Below are positions 42,307 to 50,727 of a stretch of 64,000 nucleotides of DNA, piece by piece. Location: positions 1,984,001-2,048,000 of the forward strand of contig NZ_JAFBBY010000001.1 in assembly GCF_016907515.1 (NCBI RefSeq). The letters run 5' to 3'. The position numbers and the translations under genes are program-made. Numbering within the stretch: the first letter of the stretch is position 1; every line of letters begins with the position of its first letter. This stretch comes from Nocardioides nitrophenolicus. GTDB lineage: Bacteria > Actinomycetota > Actinomycetes > Propionibacteriales > Nocardioidaceae. The notes beneath the pieces are model-generated. The model saw nothing but the letters and a program-made list of their open reading frames with translations. It did no database searches and was not told the DNA's origin.

Positions 42307-43646
42307 GCCAGCTCCCTTCCCTCGAGGAAGCGCTCCGGCCGTTCGCCGGACACCTCCAGGCCGCCGCCGACGGCCCGCTCCCAGTGTCGCCAGAAGCCCC
42401 GCATCGCGCCCTCGTCGATGGAGCGGCCCTGGACGCCCTTCACCTCGTCGCGCATCCCGCGCGACATGTCGCTGTAGTCGAGCTCGCCGGCGCCCCTGGT
42501 CGCCTCGATGCCGCGCTGGACGGCCTCGTAGGCCTCGATGTCGTCGGGCGTCGCCAGGCCGCCGGGACCGACGAAGCTGACGACGGTCTTCATCCGCAGC
42601 GCTCGGGACTCCTCGTGCTCCTCGCGGGGCACCAGCTGCCAGGCGCGGACGTCGGTGTGACCCGGCGCGACCGGCTCGAGCTGGCGGATCGAGAGTCCCT
42701 CGATGTCGAAGAGCAGCAGGTTGGGGAAGACGAACAGGATGTGGCTCTCGTCGGCGACGTAGTGCGCCCGCTTCTCGCCCAGCCGCTCGCGCATCTCGGC
42801 GAGGTGCTCCTCGGTGCGGACCTTCTCGGCCTCGCCGAAGCGCGGCTCCCACACCATGCTGATCCGTCCGCCGTGGCCGGTGAGCACGAGCAGGGAGTGC
42901 CCGTTGCCGAGGTTGTAGGCGTACTGGTCGTCGTCGGTGACCGCGAAGCCGGACTCGCGCAGGTAGCCGACGAAGGTGTTGTGGGTCGGCGAGAAGTGGT
43001 AGCCGTCCATGGCGTTCTCGACGGCGAGCTTCCAGTTGCCGCGGACGCTGTAGAGCTGGACGCCGGGCAGCGTGGTGACTCCGCTCGCGTGCTGCTGCTC
43101 GATCATCGTCATGTAGTCGGCGGCGTCGCCGAGATGCTCCAGCAGCGGCGGCACGTCGGGGTTGAACGAGATGAAGACATAGCCCTCGTGGGTCTCCAGG
43201 CGCGGGACCGAGCGCAGCATCATGCTGCTCTGCAGCGCCTCGATGTCCTCGTAGGCGCCGTTGTCGGGGATCGCCGCCACGGTGCCGTCGTTGTTGAACG
43301 TCCAGGCGTGGTAGAAGCACTGGAAGCGCTTCTGGGAGCCCTCGGTCTCGCGACACAGCACGGTGCCGCGGTGCGGGCAGGAGTTCAGCCAGGCCCGCAC
43401 CTCCCCGTCCGCGTCGCGGCAGAAGATCAGCGGCCGGCCGGCGATGGTGCGCACCTTGAAGTCGTTGACCTCGGGGATCTCGGTCTCGTGTCCGAGGTAG
43501 AGCCAGGTCCGCAGCCAGATGTCGACCCGCTCGCGGGCGAACAGCTCCGGCGAGCGGTAGGCCTCCCGGTTGACGCGGAAGGTCAGCCGCTCCCAGTCCT
43601 CCACGAGCATCGGCTCCGCCACTCGCTCGGACACTTCGCTTGGCAT
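42303..43646 (-). CDS. Rieske non-heme oxygenase, alpha (catalytic) subunit
   Basis: 447-aa catalytic subunit. Rieske ligands CPHRG (near residue 89) and CFYHAW (near 110); mononuclear-iron motif ENAMDGYHFSPTH near 210-222 with the bridging Asp and two His; third carboxylate expected near 365. ATG 43646 has GAAGGAG 8 bases upstream, ruling out the longer open frame. First gene of a minus-strand operon with the beta subunit, the Dabb-VOC dioxygenase and the M20-like gene. Electron donors are encoded divergently (ferredoxin and reductase). The substrate is an aromatic ring, not identifiable further. Confidence 0.94.
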   Translation of the reverse strand: MPSEVSERVAEPMLVEDWERLTFRVNREAYRSPELFARERVDIWLRTWLYLGHETEIPEVNDFKVRTIAGRPLIFCRDADGEVRAWLNSCPHRGTVLCRETEGSQKRFQCFYHAWTFNNDGTVAAIPDNGAYEDIEALQSSMMLRSVPRLETHEGYVFISFNPDVPPLLEHLGDAADYMTMIEQQHASGVTTLPGVQLYSVRGNWKLAVENAMDGYHFSPTHNTFVGYLRESGFAVTDDDQYAYNLGNGHSLLVLTGHGGRISMVWEPRFGEAEKVRTEEHLAEMRERLGEKRAHYVADESHILFVFPNLLLFDIEGLSIRQLEPVAPGHTDVRAWQLVPREEHEESRALRMKTVVSFVGPGGLATPDDIEAYEAVQRGIEATRGAGELDYSDMSRGMRDEVKGVQGRSIDEGAMRGFWRHWERAVGGGLEVSGERPERFLEGRELA

Positions 43647-43680
43647 CTCGGTCGCTCCTTCGCCCTGGTCACTGAGTGCT

Positions 43681-43720
43681 ATCGCGAGATGCCATCTCGC
43701 GATGCGACATAGCCTCACCC
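43681..43720 (-). promoter_or_regulatory. IclR-type operator, Rieske operon
   Basis: The best site in the window: GCGAGA/TCTCGC over a 5-bp spacer (43684-43700), inside a perfect 23-bp palindrome (43681-43703). A second dyad, GCGACA/TCACCC, begins at 43704, again 20 bp later. It lies 35 bp before the alpha-subunit start. Confidence 0.7.
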
Positions 43721-43799
43721 ACCCCGAGTGGGCTGTCAAGAGGTCGGATGAATCCGTCCGACGGGTTGACGGAGGCACCCCTCGGGGTTCATTGTCCTG

Positions 43800-43825
43800 T
43801 CTTGTAATAAGAGACGCTGTCTCGG
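43800..43825 (+). promoter_or_regulatory. IclR-type operator, ferredoxin-reductase-iclR genes
   Basis: TCTTGT (43800-43805) and TCTCGG (43820-43825) at a 20-bp pitch; the second forms a GAGA-N5-TCTC dyad. It ends 25 bp before the ferredoxin GTG. Confidence 0.55.
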
Positions 43826-43850
43826 ACTGCATATACGGATTGGAGCCGCC

Positions 43851-44150
43851 GTGCCCTACGTGATCACCGCTTCCTGTCTCGACGTGATGGACCGGTCGTG
43901 CGTGGAGGAGTGTCCCGTCGACTGCATCTACGAGGGCGACCGGATGCTCTACATCCAGCCCGACGAGTGCGTGGAGTGCGGGCGCTGCGAGCCGGTCTGC
44001 CCCCAGATCTCGATCTACCACCACGAGGACCTGCCCGAGGACCGCAAGGACTACGAGCGGATCAACGCGGAGTTCTTCACCGACCTCGGCTCGCCCGGCG
44101 GCGCCCGCAAGGTGGGTCGCACCGGCGCCGACCACCCCGACGTCGCATGA
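43851..44150 (+). CDS. 7Fe-type ferredoxin
   Basis: 99-aa bacterial ferredoxin with SCVEECPVDCIYEGDRMLYI and CVECGRCEPVCPQ, the two cluster motifs of the [3Fe-4S]/[4Fe-4S] actinobacterial type. The GTG start has TTGGAG 7 bases upstream. It overlaps the reductase gene (ATGA). It most likely carries electrons to the Rieske oxygenase encoded divergently, since no other donor is present in that operon. Confidence 0.93.
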   Translation: MPYVITASCLDVMDRSCVEECPVDCIYEGDRMLYIQPDECVECGRCEPVCPQISIYHHEDLPEDRKDYERINAEFFTDLGSPGGARKVGRTGADHPDVA

Positions 44151-45127
44151 GCGGCGCGACGACGTACGACGTCGACCTGCTCGTCGTCGGCGCCGGGCCG
44201 ACCGGCCTCTACGCCACCTACTACGCCGGCTTCCGCGACCTGCGGGTCGCGCTGCTCGACGCGCTGCCCGAGGTCGGCGGCCAGGTGGCCGCGCTCTACC
44301 CGGAGAAGGCGCTCTACGACGTCGCCGGGTTTCCGGCCGTCCGCGGCCAGGAGCTGGTCGACGCACTGCACGAGCAGGCCCGCTCGGCCGACCCGCTGCT
44401 GCTGCTCGGCCGCACCGCGGTCGGCCTCGAGGAGCACGAGGACGGCGTCGAGGTCCGCACCGACACCGGCGACACCATTCGCGCGGGCGCGGTGCTCATC
44501 ACCGCCGGCATCGGCAGCTTCACCCCGCGCGAGCTGCCCGTCGGCTCGGAGTACCTCGACCGCGGGCTGCGCTACTTCGTGCCCCGGCTCGCCGAGCTCG
44601 CCGGCCAGGACGTGCTCGTCGTCGGCGGCGGCGACTCCGCCCTGGACTGGGCGCTGGGCCTGGAGCCGATCGCGCGCAGCGTGACGCTCGTCCACCGTCG
44701 ACCGCAGTTCCGTGCGCACGAGCGCAGCGTGGCACAGCTCGCCGCGTCCACGGTCGAGGTGCTGACGCCGTACGAGGTCGCGAAGGTGTCCGGCGCCGAG
44801 GCCGTCGAGGAGGTGGTCGTCGAGAGCACCGCAGGCGATCGTCGTACGCTCGAGGTGCAGGCTGTCGTCGCGGCGCTCGGCTTCATCGCCGACCTCGGCC
44901 CGATCGACGGGTGGGGGCTCGAGCAGCATCGCCGCCACATCCTCGTCGACCGGACCATGCGGACCAACCGGCAGCGGGTCTTCGCGGCCGGCGACCTGGC
45001 CCACTACGACGGCAAGGTCAAGCTGATCTCGATCGGCTTCGGCGAGGCCGCCCTCGCCGTGAACCACATCACGGCGCTGGTCCGGCCCGGATCGGCGCTC
45101 ACGCCCGGACACTCGTCAGACCTCTGA
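44147..45127 (+). CDS. Ferredoxin-NADP+ reductase, thioredoxin-reductase-like type
   Basis: 326-aa flavoprotein with FAD loop VVGAGPTGLYATYYAG, NADP loop VVGGGDSALDWAL (near residue 158) and FAD-closing motif VFAAGDLAHYDGKVKLI. It lacks the redox CxxC of thioredoxin reductase, fitting the TrxR-like FNR class. Coupled to the ferredoxin gene by a four-base overlap; together they form the NADPH-to-oxygenase chain. Confidence 0.92.
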   Translation: MSGATTYDVDLLVVGAGPTGLYATYYAGFRDLRVALLDALPEVGGQVAALYPEKALYDVAGFPAVRGQELVDALHEQARSADPLLLLGRTAVGLEEHEDGVEVRTDTGDTIRAGAVLITAGIGSFTPRELPVGSEYLDRGLRYFVPRLAELAGQDVLVVGGGDSALDWALGLEPIARSVTLVHRRPQFRAHERSVAQLAASTVEVLTPYEVAKVSGAEAVEEVVVESTAGDRRTLEVQAVVAALGFIADLGPIDGWGLEQHRRHILVDRTMRTNRQRVFAAGDLAHYDGKVKLISIGFGEAALAVNHITALVRPGSALTPGHSSDL

Positions 45128-45183
45128 CCTGGCCCGCACCCGTGCGATACTCCGTCGAGCCCGCGCCCCGAATCCGAGGTCAC

Positions 45184-45948
45184 ATGAGCACCAGCAAGAG
45201 CCCGAAGGCCGAGTCGAACGAGACCGCGCCCACCATCCAGACGGTGGAGCGTGCCGCGGTCGTGCTCGGCTCCTTCACGGTCGCCAAGCCCTACCTGAGC
45301 CTCAACGAGATCACCGCGTCGCTCGGCACCAGCAAGGCCACGGCCCACCGCTACACCAAGGCGCTGCGGGCCGCCCACCTGCTCCGGTACGACGAGCGCA
45401 CTGCTCTCTACTCCCTCGGCCCCCAGGTGCTGACCCTCGCCGCGTCGGCCCGCGCCGGCCTGCCGATCGTCGCTGCGGCCGAGCCCTACATGGAGTCGCT
45501 GCTCCACGAGGTCGACGAGACCGTCGTCCTCTCCGTGTGGGACGGCGAGACCGCCACCGTGGTCCGCTCGGTCGACAACACCGACCACATCATCCGGATC
45601 GGCGTGCGCTCCGGCGCCCGCCTCGACCTCACCGAGTCCGCGCAGGGCCGGGTGTTCTGCGCCTTCCTGCCGCCCGAGCAGGTCCCCGGGCTCAAGACGA
45701 TCCTGCGCCGCTCCCCCGACCTGGCCGCCGAGTTCGACACGATCCGCGAGCACGGCCTGTCGCTGAACTCCCCCGACATCAACGGCGTACGCACCATCGC
45801 GGCGCCGATCTTCGAGGGCGACACGATCGTGGCGGCGATGGCCATCGTCGGCACCGCCGTCACCGTGTCGGCCGACGTGGACAGTGCGATGGCGCAGGCG
45901 CTGGTCCGCACCACCCGGGCGCTGTCCGAGGGGCTCGGCGGGCACTGA
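45184..45948 (+). CDS. IclR-family transcriptional regulator
   Basis: 254 aa: N-terminal winged helix (about residues 15-80; LSLNEITASLGTSKATAHRYTKAL), then the IclR effector domain (AEPYMESLLHEVDETVVLSVWDG; ESAQGRVFCAFLP; GVRTIAAPIFEGDTIVAAMAIVG). It follows the reductase by 56 bp in the same direction, so it may be transcribed from the operator-bearing 43.8-kb promoter and control itself. It is the only transcription factor in the 13.5-47 kb cluster and the likely reader of the seven paired-dyad operators. Activator or repressor role not decided. Confidence 0.92.
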   Translation: MSTSKSPKAESNETAPTIQTVERAAVVLGSFTVAKPYLSLNEITASLGTSKATAHRYTKALRAAHLLRYDERTALYSLGPQVLTLAASARAGLPIVAAAEPYMESLLHEVDETVVLSVWDGETATVVRSVDNTDHIIRIGVRSGARLDLTESAQGRVFCAFLPPEQVPGLKTILRRSPDLAAEFDTIREHGLSLNSPDINGVRTIAAPIFEGDTIVAAMAIVGTAVTVSADVDSAMAQALVRTTRALSEGLGGH

Positions 45949-45957
45949 CTCGGCGTA

Positions 45958-46038
45958 CTTGACGGGCGTTTCTTGCGCTTGTCGGGCGTTGCAACGGCCG
46001 ACAAGTGCAGGAATCGCCGGTCGACCGGCGATTCCTGC
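45958..46038. repeat. Double-palindrome intergenic element, family C copy 2
   Basis: Same structure and orientation as copy 1: CTTGACGGGC start, 28-bp inverted repeat at 45978-46005 and a perfect 32-bp palindrome at 46007-46038. It lies between the convergent iclR and acyl-CoA dehydrogenase genes. Confidence 0.8.
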
Positions 46039-46046
46039 GCCCCAGC

Positions 46047-47192
46047 TCACAACCCCAGGTCGCGCCCGATCAGCTCCTTCATGATCTCGTTCGACCCGGC
46101 CCAGATCTTGGTGACCCGGGCGTCGCGCCAGGCCCGGGCGACCCGGTACTCGTTCATGAACCCGTAGCCACCGTGCAGCTGCACGCAGTGGTCGAGCACC
46201 TCCGACTGCACCTGCGAGGAGAACCACTTCGCCTTCGCCGCGTCGATCGCCGTGAGCGTGCCCTGGGAGTGGTTGAGGACGCACTTGTCGATGTACGCCT
46301 CGGCCGCCTCGATCCGGGTGACGAGGTCGGCGAGCAGGAACTTGTTGTGCTGGAAGGTGCCGATCGGAGCGCCGAAGGCCTGGCGCTCCTTGGCGTAGTC
46401 GATCGTCTCGAGGAGGATCTGCTTGGCGTGCGCGATGTTGGCGACCGCGCAGCCGAGCCGCTCCTGCGGGAGCTTCTGCATCATGTGGATGAAGCCCATG
46501 TTGAGCTCGCCGATGATCTCGGCGTCGGTGACCCGGACGTTCTCGAAGAACAGCTCGGCGGTGTCGGACTCCTCCATGCCGACCTTGTCGAGCTTCCGGC
46601 CGCGCGAGAAGCCCTCCATGGTGGCCTCGATGCCGAACAGGGTGATGCCCTTGGGTCCCTTCTCGGGGTCGGTGCGCACGGCGGTGACGAACAGGTCGCC
46701 GGAGTAGCCGTTGGTGATGAAGGTCTTCGAGCCGTTGATGATCCACGAGTCGCCGTCGCGCACCGCGGTGGTCTTGAGCGCGGCCAGGTCGGAGCCGCCC
46801 GACGGCTCGGTCATGCCGATGCCGAGCAGGATCTCGCCGGACGCGACGCCGGGGAGCCAGCGCTGCTTCTGCTCCTCGGTGCCGAGCTCGACGATGTACG
46901 GCGCGGTGATGTCGGCGTGGATGCCGTGACAGGTGGGGTACGCCGCACCGGCCTTGGCGAGCTCCTCCTGGAGCACGGCGTTGAACCGGTAGTCGCCGGC
47001 GTCGGCGCCGCCGTACTCCTCGGGGATGCACAGGCCGAGCAGGCCCTGCTTGCCGGCCTCGAGCCAGAACTCGCGCGGCAGCGCCTTGGCCTTGATGTGC
47101 TCCTCCGCGTGGGGCAGCACCGAGCGGTCCACGAACTCCTTGACGGATGCGCGGAATGCCTCGTGGTCCTCGTCGTAGATCTCACGCTTCAT
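46047..47192 (-). CDS. Acyl-CoA dehydrogenase
   Basis: 381-aa FAD-dependent acyl-CoA dehydrogenase. Signatures: GIGMTEPSGGSDLAALKTTA (FAD/substrate), ITNGYSGDLF, QAFGAPIGTFQHNKFLLAD, and the C-terminal QLHGGYGFMNEYRVARAWRD followed by IWAGSNEIMKELI with the expected catalytic Glu region. No regulon operator is seen upstream, so it may not belong to the IclR regulon. Chain-length specificity cannot be told. Confidence 0.93.
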   Translation of the reverse strand: MKREIYDEDHEAFRASVKEFVDRSVLPHAEEHIKAKALPREFWLEAGKQGLLGLCIPEEYGGADAGDYRFNAVLQEELAKAGAAYPTCHGIHADITAPYIVELGTEEQKQRWLPGVASGEILLGIGMTEPSGGSDLAALKTTAVRDGDSWIINGSKTFITNGYSGDLFVTAVRTDPEKGPKGITLFGIEATMEGFSRGRKLDKVGMEESDTAELFFENVRVTDAEIIGELNMGFIHMMQKLPQERLGCAVANIAHAKQILLETIDYAKERQAFGAPIGTFQHNKFLLADLVTRIEAAEAYIDKCVLNHSQGTLTAIDAAKAKWFSSQVQSEVLDHCVQLHGGYGFMNEYRVARAWRDARVTKIWAGSNEIMKELIGRDLGL

Positions 47193-47255
47193 GGCCGCGA
47201 CTCTACTCGCGGGTCACTTGGCGGGTCGTTGTCCTCGGGCACAAGAAAGCCCGCT

Positions 47256-47273
47256 CCCGGATTGGGCTCCGGG
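47256..47273. terminator. Possible weak terminator of the lipoprotein gene
   Basis: CCCGGA/TCCGGG stem with a 6-base loop, 6 bp past the minus-strand lipoprotein gene. Short and of low confidence. Confidence 0.35.
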
Positions 47274-47278
47274 CACGG

Positions 47279-47854
47279 TCAGGGGGCGGCGGAGATCAGC
47301 TCGCCGCAGCCGCAGGCGGCCTGCACCTCGGCGTACAGGTCGGTGCCCTGCTGGCCCCACAGGCCGTTGACGACGAGGGCCGTCGGGCCGGCCACCAGGG
47401 CCTGGTTGTCGTCGTAGAGGTTGTCCTGGGCGTAGGCGCGGGCCTCCTCGGCCGAGGGCATCTCGACCCAGATGATCGTCTGCAGCAGCGCCGGGAGGCC
47501 GATGTCGACGCCGTCCTGGTCGCCGTAGCAGTCGAACTGGCGGAAGTCGACCTGTCCGTCGACACCGGTCTCGTTGGGGCTCCACTTCGTGATCGCGCAC
47601 GACGGGTTGTCGCTGGTCAGGTCGGCGGTGGCGGTCTCGACGACCGCGAAGTCGAGCCGGGCGGCCGGGTCGGCCGCCACGGTGCTCGGCGTCGGCGAGG
47701 CGGGGGTCGTCTCCGTCATCGGGTCCGGCGAGCCGGTCGCGGAGGCGGGTGCCGGCGCTGCCTTCTGGTCGTCCTTCCCGTCGTCGGAGGAGCAGGCGGC
47801 GGTCGCGAGGACCAGGAGCAGGATCGCGGCAGAGCGGCCGAGGACGGAGATCAC
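47279..47854 (-). CDS. Putative lipoprotein of unknown function
   Basis: 191 aa. GTG 47854 gives a short signal (SAAILLLVLATAAC) with the lipobox TAAC, then a Pro/Ser/Thr-rich spacer. A small globular domain has four Cys (PSCAITKW, FDCYGD, ACGCGEL) and a Trp pair. ATG 47881 is an alternative start. No family recognised. The position between an acyl-CoA dehydrogenase and a divergent LuxR regulator gives no functional clue. Confidence 0.7.
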   Translation of the reverse strand: MISVLGRSAAILLLVLATAACSSDDGKDDQKAAPAPASATGSPDPMTETTPASPTPSTVAADPAARLDFAVVETATADLTSDNPSCAITKWSPNETGVDGQVDFRQFDCYGDQDGVDIGLPALLQTIIWVEMPSAEEARAYAQDNLYDDNQALVAGPTALVVNGLWGQQGTDLYAEVQAACGCGELISAAP

Positions 47855-47936
47855 GTCCCCATCCAGCCACGGCTCGGCCACCGTCCGCGTCAGGGGAGCA
47901 CCCCAATCCTCATGCGGACCGCACTACGCTTCCTCC

Positions 47937-50714
47937 GTGCCCAGCGGTCGACTCGTCGAAAGGGAGGCGAGCCTCGCCCAGGCCGGCGCCGCGCTCGACC
48001 GGCTGCGCGCCGGGTCAGGGGGCGCGCTCTGCCTGCTCGGGCCCGCGGGCGTCGGGAAGACGACGCTGCTGGACTCGGTCCTGGCCGGGGCCGGTGACCT
48101 GCGGCTGCTGCGGGCGGCGGCCGGCGAGCTCGAGACCCATGCGCCGTACGGCGTCGTCCGGCAGCTGTTCGGCCGGGCCCTGGCCGACCTCGACCCGGCC
48201 GCGATCGACGGCCTCGACGGCATCGCCCACGGCGCGGCCCGGGCCGCGGTGGACCTGGTGCTGCACCGCGGTGAGCCGGTCGCCGATCCGTCGGTGATGC
48301 TCAACAGCCTGTACTGGCTGCTCGACGGGCTCGCCGCCGACGGCCCGCTCGTGCTCGCGGTCGACGACGCGCACTGGGCCGACGAGGCCTCGCTCGTGTT
48401 CTGCCAGCATCTGCTGAGCCGGGCGGGCGAGCTGCCGGTGCTGCTCGTCGTCGCGGCCCGCGACATCCTCCCCGAGCGGCGCAGCCCGGCGCTGGCGGCG
48501 CTCGTCGCCGGGTCCGGCCGGCTCGACCTGGCGCCGCTCAGCGTGGCCGGCGTGCGGTCCTGCCTCGCCGACCTGGGCCACGCCGAGCTGAGTGACGAGA
48601 TGGCTGCGGCCTGCGCCGACGTGACCGGCGGCAACCCCTTCCTGGTCACCGCGCTCGCCGACCTGCTCGGTACGACGGACGTCCGGTCGCTGGTTCCGCT
48701 GGCCGTCGTGGACACGGTCGTGCAACGGCTCACGGCGCTCGGCACGACCGAGCAAGCGCTCGCCCGCGCGGTCGCCGTCCTCGACTCGGCGCCGCTGCGG
48801 ATCGCCGCCGACCTCGCGGACCTGTCCCCCGAGAAGGCGGGCATCGCGGCTGACCGGCTGCGGGACGCGGGGCTGTTCGCGACCGAGCGATTGCTCGGGT
48901 TCCGGCACGCCTTGCTGCGTGGCGCGGTCACCGCCGCGACCGGCGCCGCCACCCGCGACGACCTGCACCGGCGCGCCGCCCGGGCGCTCGCCGCCGAACC
49001 CGACGGACTGCATCCCGCGGCGGGACACCTGCTCGAGGCCGAGGGCGTCGGGGACCCGTGGGCGGCGGACCTGCTGCGCACCGCCGCCCGGGCGGCCCTG
49101 GCCGACGGCGCACCCCAGGCGGCGGTCGACCTGCTCCGCCGCGCGGTGGCCGAGCCGCCGCCCGCCGCCGACCTCCCGGCCCTGCTGGTCGAGCTCGGCA
49201 CCGCGGAGCTGCACGCCGGCGACCCCGCGTCGGTGGCCACCTTGGAGCGCGCGGGCCGCGGCGTGAGCGACCCCGTGCTGCGGGCGCACTGCGCGCTGGG
49301 GCTCTCCGCGGCGTACCACGTGGGCGGGTTCTACGAACGATCCGTCCCCATCCTCGAGGCCGCGCTGGCGGACCTCGGACCGGAACACGGCGACCTGACC
49401 CTCCTCGTCGAGGCCGCGCTGGTCGCGGCCGAGATCTCCGTGCCCGGCTGCTTCGAGGACGCCCGCACCCGGCTCGCCGCGCACGGCGAGCTCGCCGGCG
49501 CCACCCCCGGCGAACGGCTGCTCCTCATCCACCAGGCCTCGGTCGCCAACGCGACCCTCGCGCCGATAGCCGAGGCCGGCGCCCTGGCCCGACGCGCGAT
49601 CGGCGACGGGGCGACGCCCGAGCAGCTCGCCAGCCCGTTCGCCTGGTCGCTCGCACGGATCCACCTGGCCTGCTCCGGGGCGTACGACGAGGCGGCCGAG
49701 CTCTGCGCACAGGGTCTCGAGCTCGCCGCCCGCGAGGGCTCGGTCCCGCTGTATGCCGCCGCCTCCGTGACCCGCGGCTGGGCCCACCTGTGGGCCGGCC
49801 GCCTCGACGACAGCGGCACCGACTTCGCCGAGGCGCTGCGCCACGCCGAGGTCGTCGCCGGCGGTCAGCTGGTCCGGCTGATGGCCGCCGCCGGCCTGGC
49901 GGAGGCACTGCTCGGGCAGGGCCGGCTCGCCGAGGCGGTCGCCACCATCGAGCAGATTCCCGACGAGGTGGCCACCGACCCCAACAACGCCACGGGGATC
50001 CACCTGCTCCGCTCCCGCGGCCTGGTCCGCGCCGCGACCGGCGACCACGAGGGCGCGCTGGCCTCGCTGAGGCTGTGCAGCGAGCGGCTGATCGAGCTCG
50101 ACATGGACTCGCCCACCTGGTGCGGCTGGCGGGTCGCCGCGGTGGAGAGCCTGTGGGCGCTGGGCAGGGTCGACGAGGCGCGAGAGCTCGCGGCCACCGA
50201 GCTGGCCGTCGCGGAGCGCAAGGCAGCGGCGAGCATGCTCGGCCAGGCGCTGCGGACCGTCGGCGAGGTCGCCGCGGACGACGGGATCGCCCAGCTGGAG
50301 CGGTCGGTCGAGGTACTCACCGGGTCGCAGGCCCGGCTCCAGGAGGCCCGCTCGCGAGTCGCGCTGGGCGCCGCGCTGCGTCGTACCGGACGGCGGGTCG
50401 AGGGCCGCGAGCAGCTCCGGATCGGCCGCGAGCTGGCGCACCGTCTCGGCGCGGCCGGCCTCGCCGAGCGGGCCACCACCGAGCTCGCCCTGGCCGGCGG
50501 CCGGGCCGGGCGGATCGAGACGACCGGCGTCGCGGCGCTCACCTCGGCCGAGCGACGGGTCGTCGAGCTGGCCGCCACCGGGCTGCGCAACCGCGACATC
50601 GCCCAGCGGCTGTTCCTCAGCACCAAGACCGTCGAGGTGCACCTCTCGCGCGCCTACCGCAAGCTCGGCGTGGGACGCGACGGTCTCGCCGCCCGGCTCG
50701 CCGCGGACGCGTAG
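47937..50714 (+). CDS. Large ATP-binding LuxR-family regulator (LAL/MalT-like)
   Basis: 925 aa: N-terminal AAA/NTPase with Walker A GPAGVGKTTLL (near residue 37) and Walker B LVLAVDDAHWADE (near 138). A long helical TPR-like middle follows (about 350-840, Ala/Leu/Glu-rich). The C-terminal LuxR helix-turn-helix is LTSAERRVVELAATGLRNRD and TKTVEVHLSRAYRKLGV. GTG 47937 (PSGRLVERE after it) fits the family start. Target genes unknown; the next gene is a PadR regulator 13 bp downstream. Confidence 0.9.
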   Translation: MPSGRLVEREASLAQAGAALDRLRAGSGGALCLLGPAGVGKTTLLDSVLAGAGDLRLLRAAAGELETHAPYGVVRQLFGRALADLDPAAIDGLDGIAHGAARAAVDLVLHRGEPVADPSVMLNSLYWLLDGLAADGPLVLAVDDAHWADEASLVFCQHLLSRAGELPVLLVVAARDILPERRSPALAALVAGSGRLDLAPLSVAGVRSCLADLGHAELSDEMAAACADVTGGNPFLVTALADLLGTTDVRSLVPLAVVDTVVQRLTALGTTEQALARAVAVLDSAPLRIAADLADLSPEKAGIAADRLRDAGLFATERLLGFRHALLRGAVTAATGAATRDDLHRRAARALAAEPDGLHPAAGHLLEAEGVGDPWAADLLRTAARAALADGAPQAAVDLLRRAVAEPPPAADLPALLVELGTAELHAGDPASVATLERAGRGVSDPVLRAHCALGLSAAYHVGGFYERSVPILEAALADLGPEHGDLTLLVEAALVAAEISVPGCFEDARTRLAAHGELAGATPGERLLLIHQASVANATLAPIAEAGALARRAIGDGATPEQLASPFAWSLARIHLACSGAYDEAAELCAQGLELAAREGSVPLYAAASVTRGWAHLWAGRLDDSGTDFAEALRHAEVVAGGQLVRLMAAAGLAEALLGQGRLAEAVATIEQIPDEVATDPNNATGIHLLRSRGLVRAATGDHEGALASLRLCSERLIELDMDSPTWCGWRVAAVESLWALGRVDEARELAATELAVAERKAAASMLGQALRTVGEVAADDGIAQLERSVEVLTGSQARLQEARSRVALGAALRRTGRRVEGREQLRIGRELAHRLGAAGLAERATTELALAGGRAGRIETTGVAALTSAERRVVELAATGLRNRDIAQRLFLSTKTVEVHLSRAYRKLGVGRDGLAARLAADA

Positions 50715-50727
50715 GAGACTGGGGACC

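Noticed and set aside
13451..46038. Whole cluster as an integrative element
   Set aside because: No integrase, transposase, tRNA or att-like duplication seen; only the family C repeats hint at mobility.
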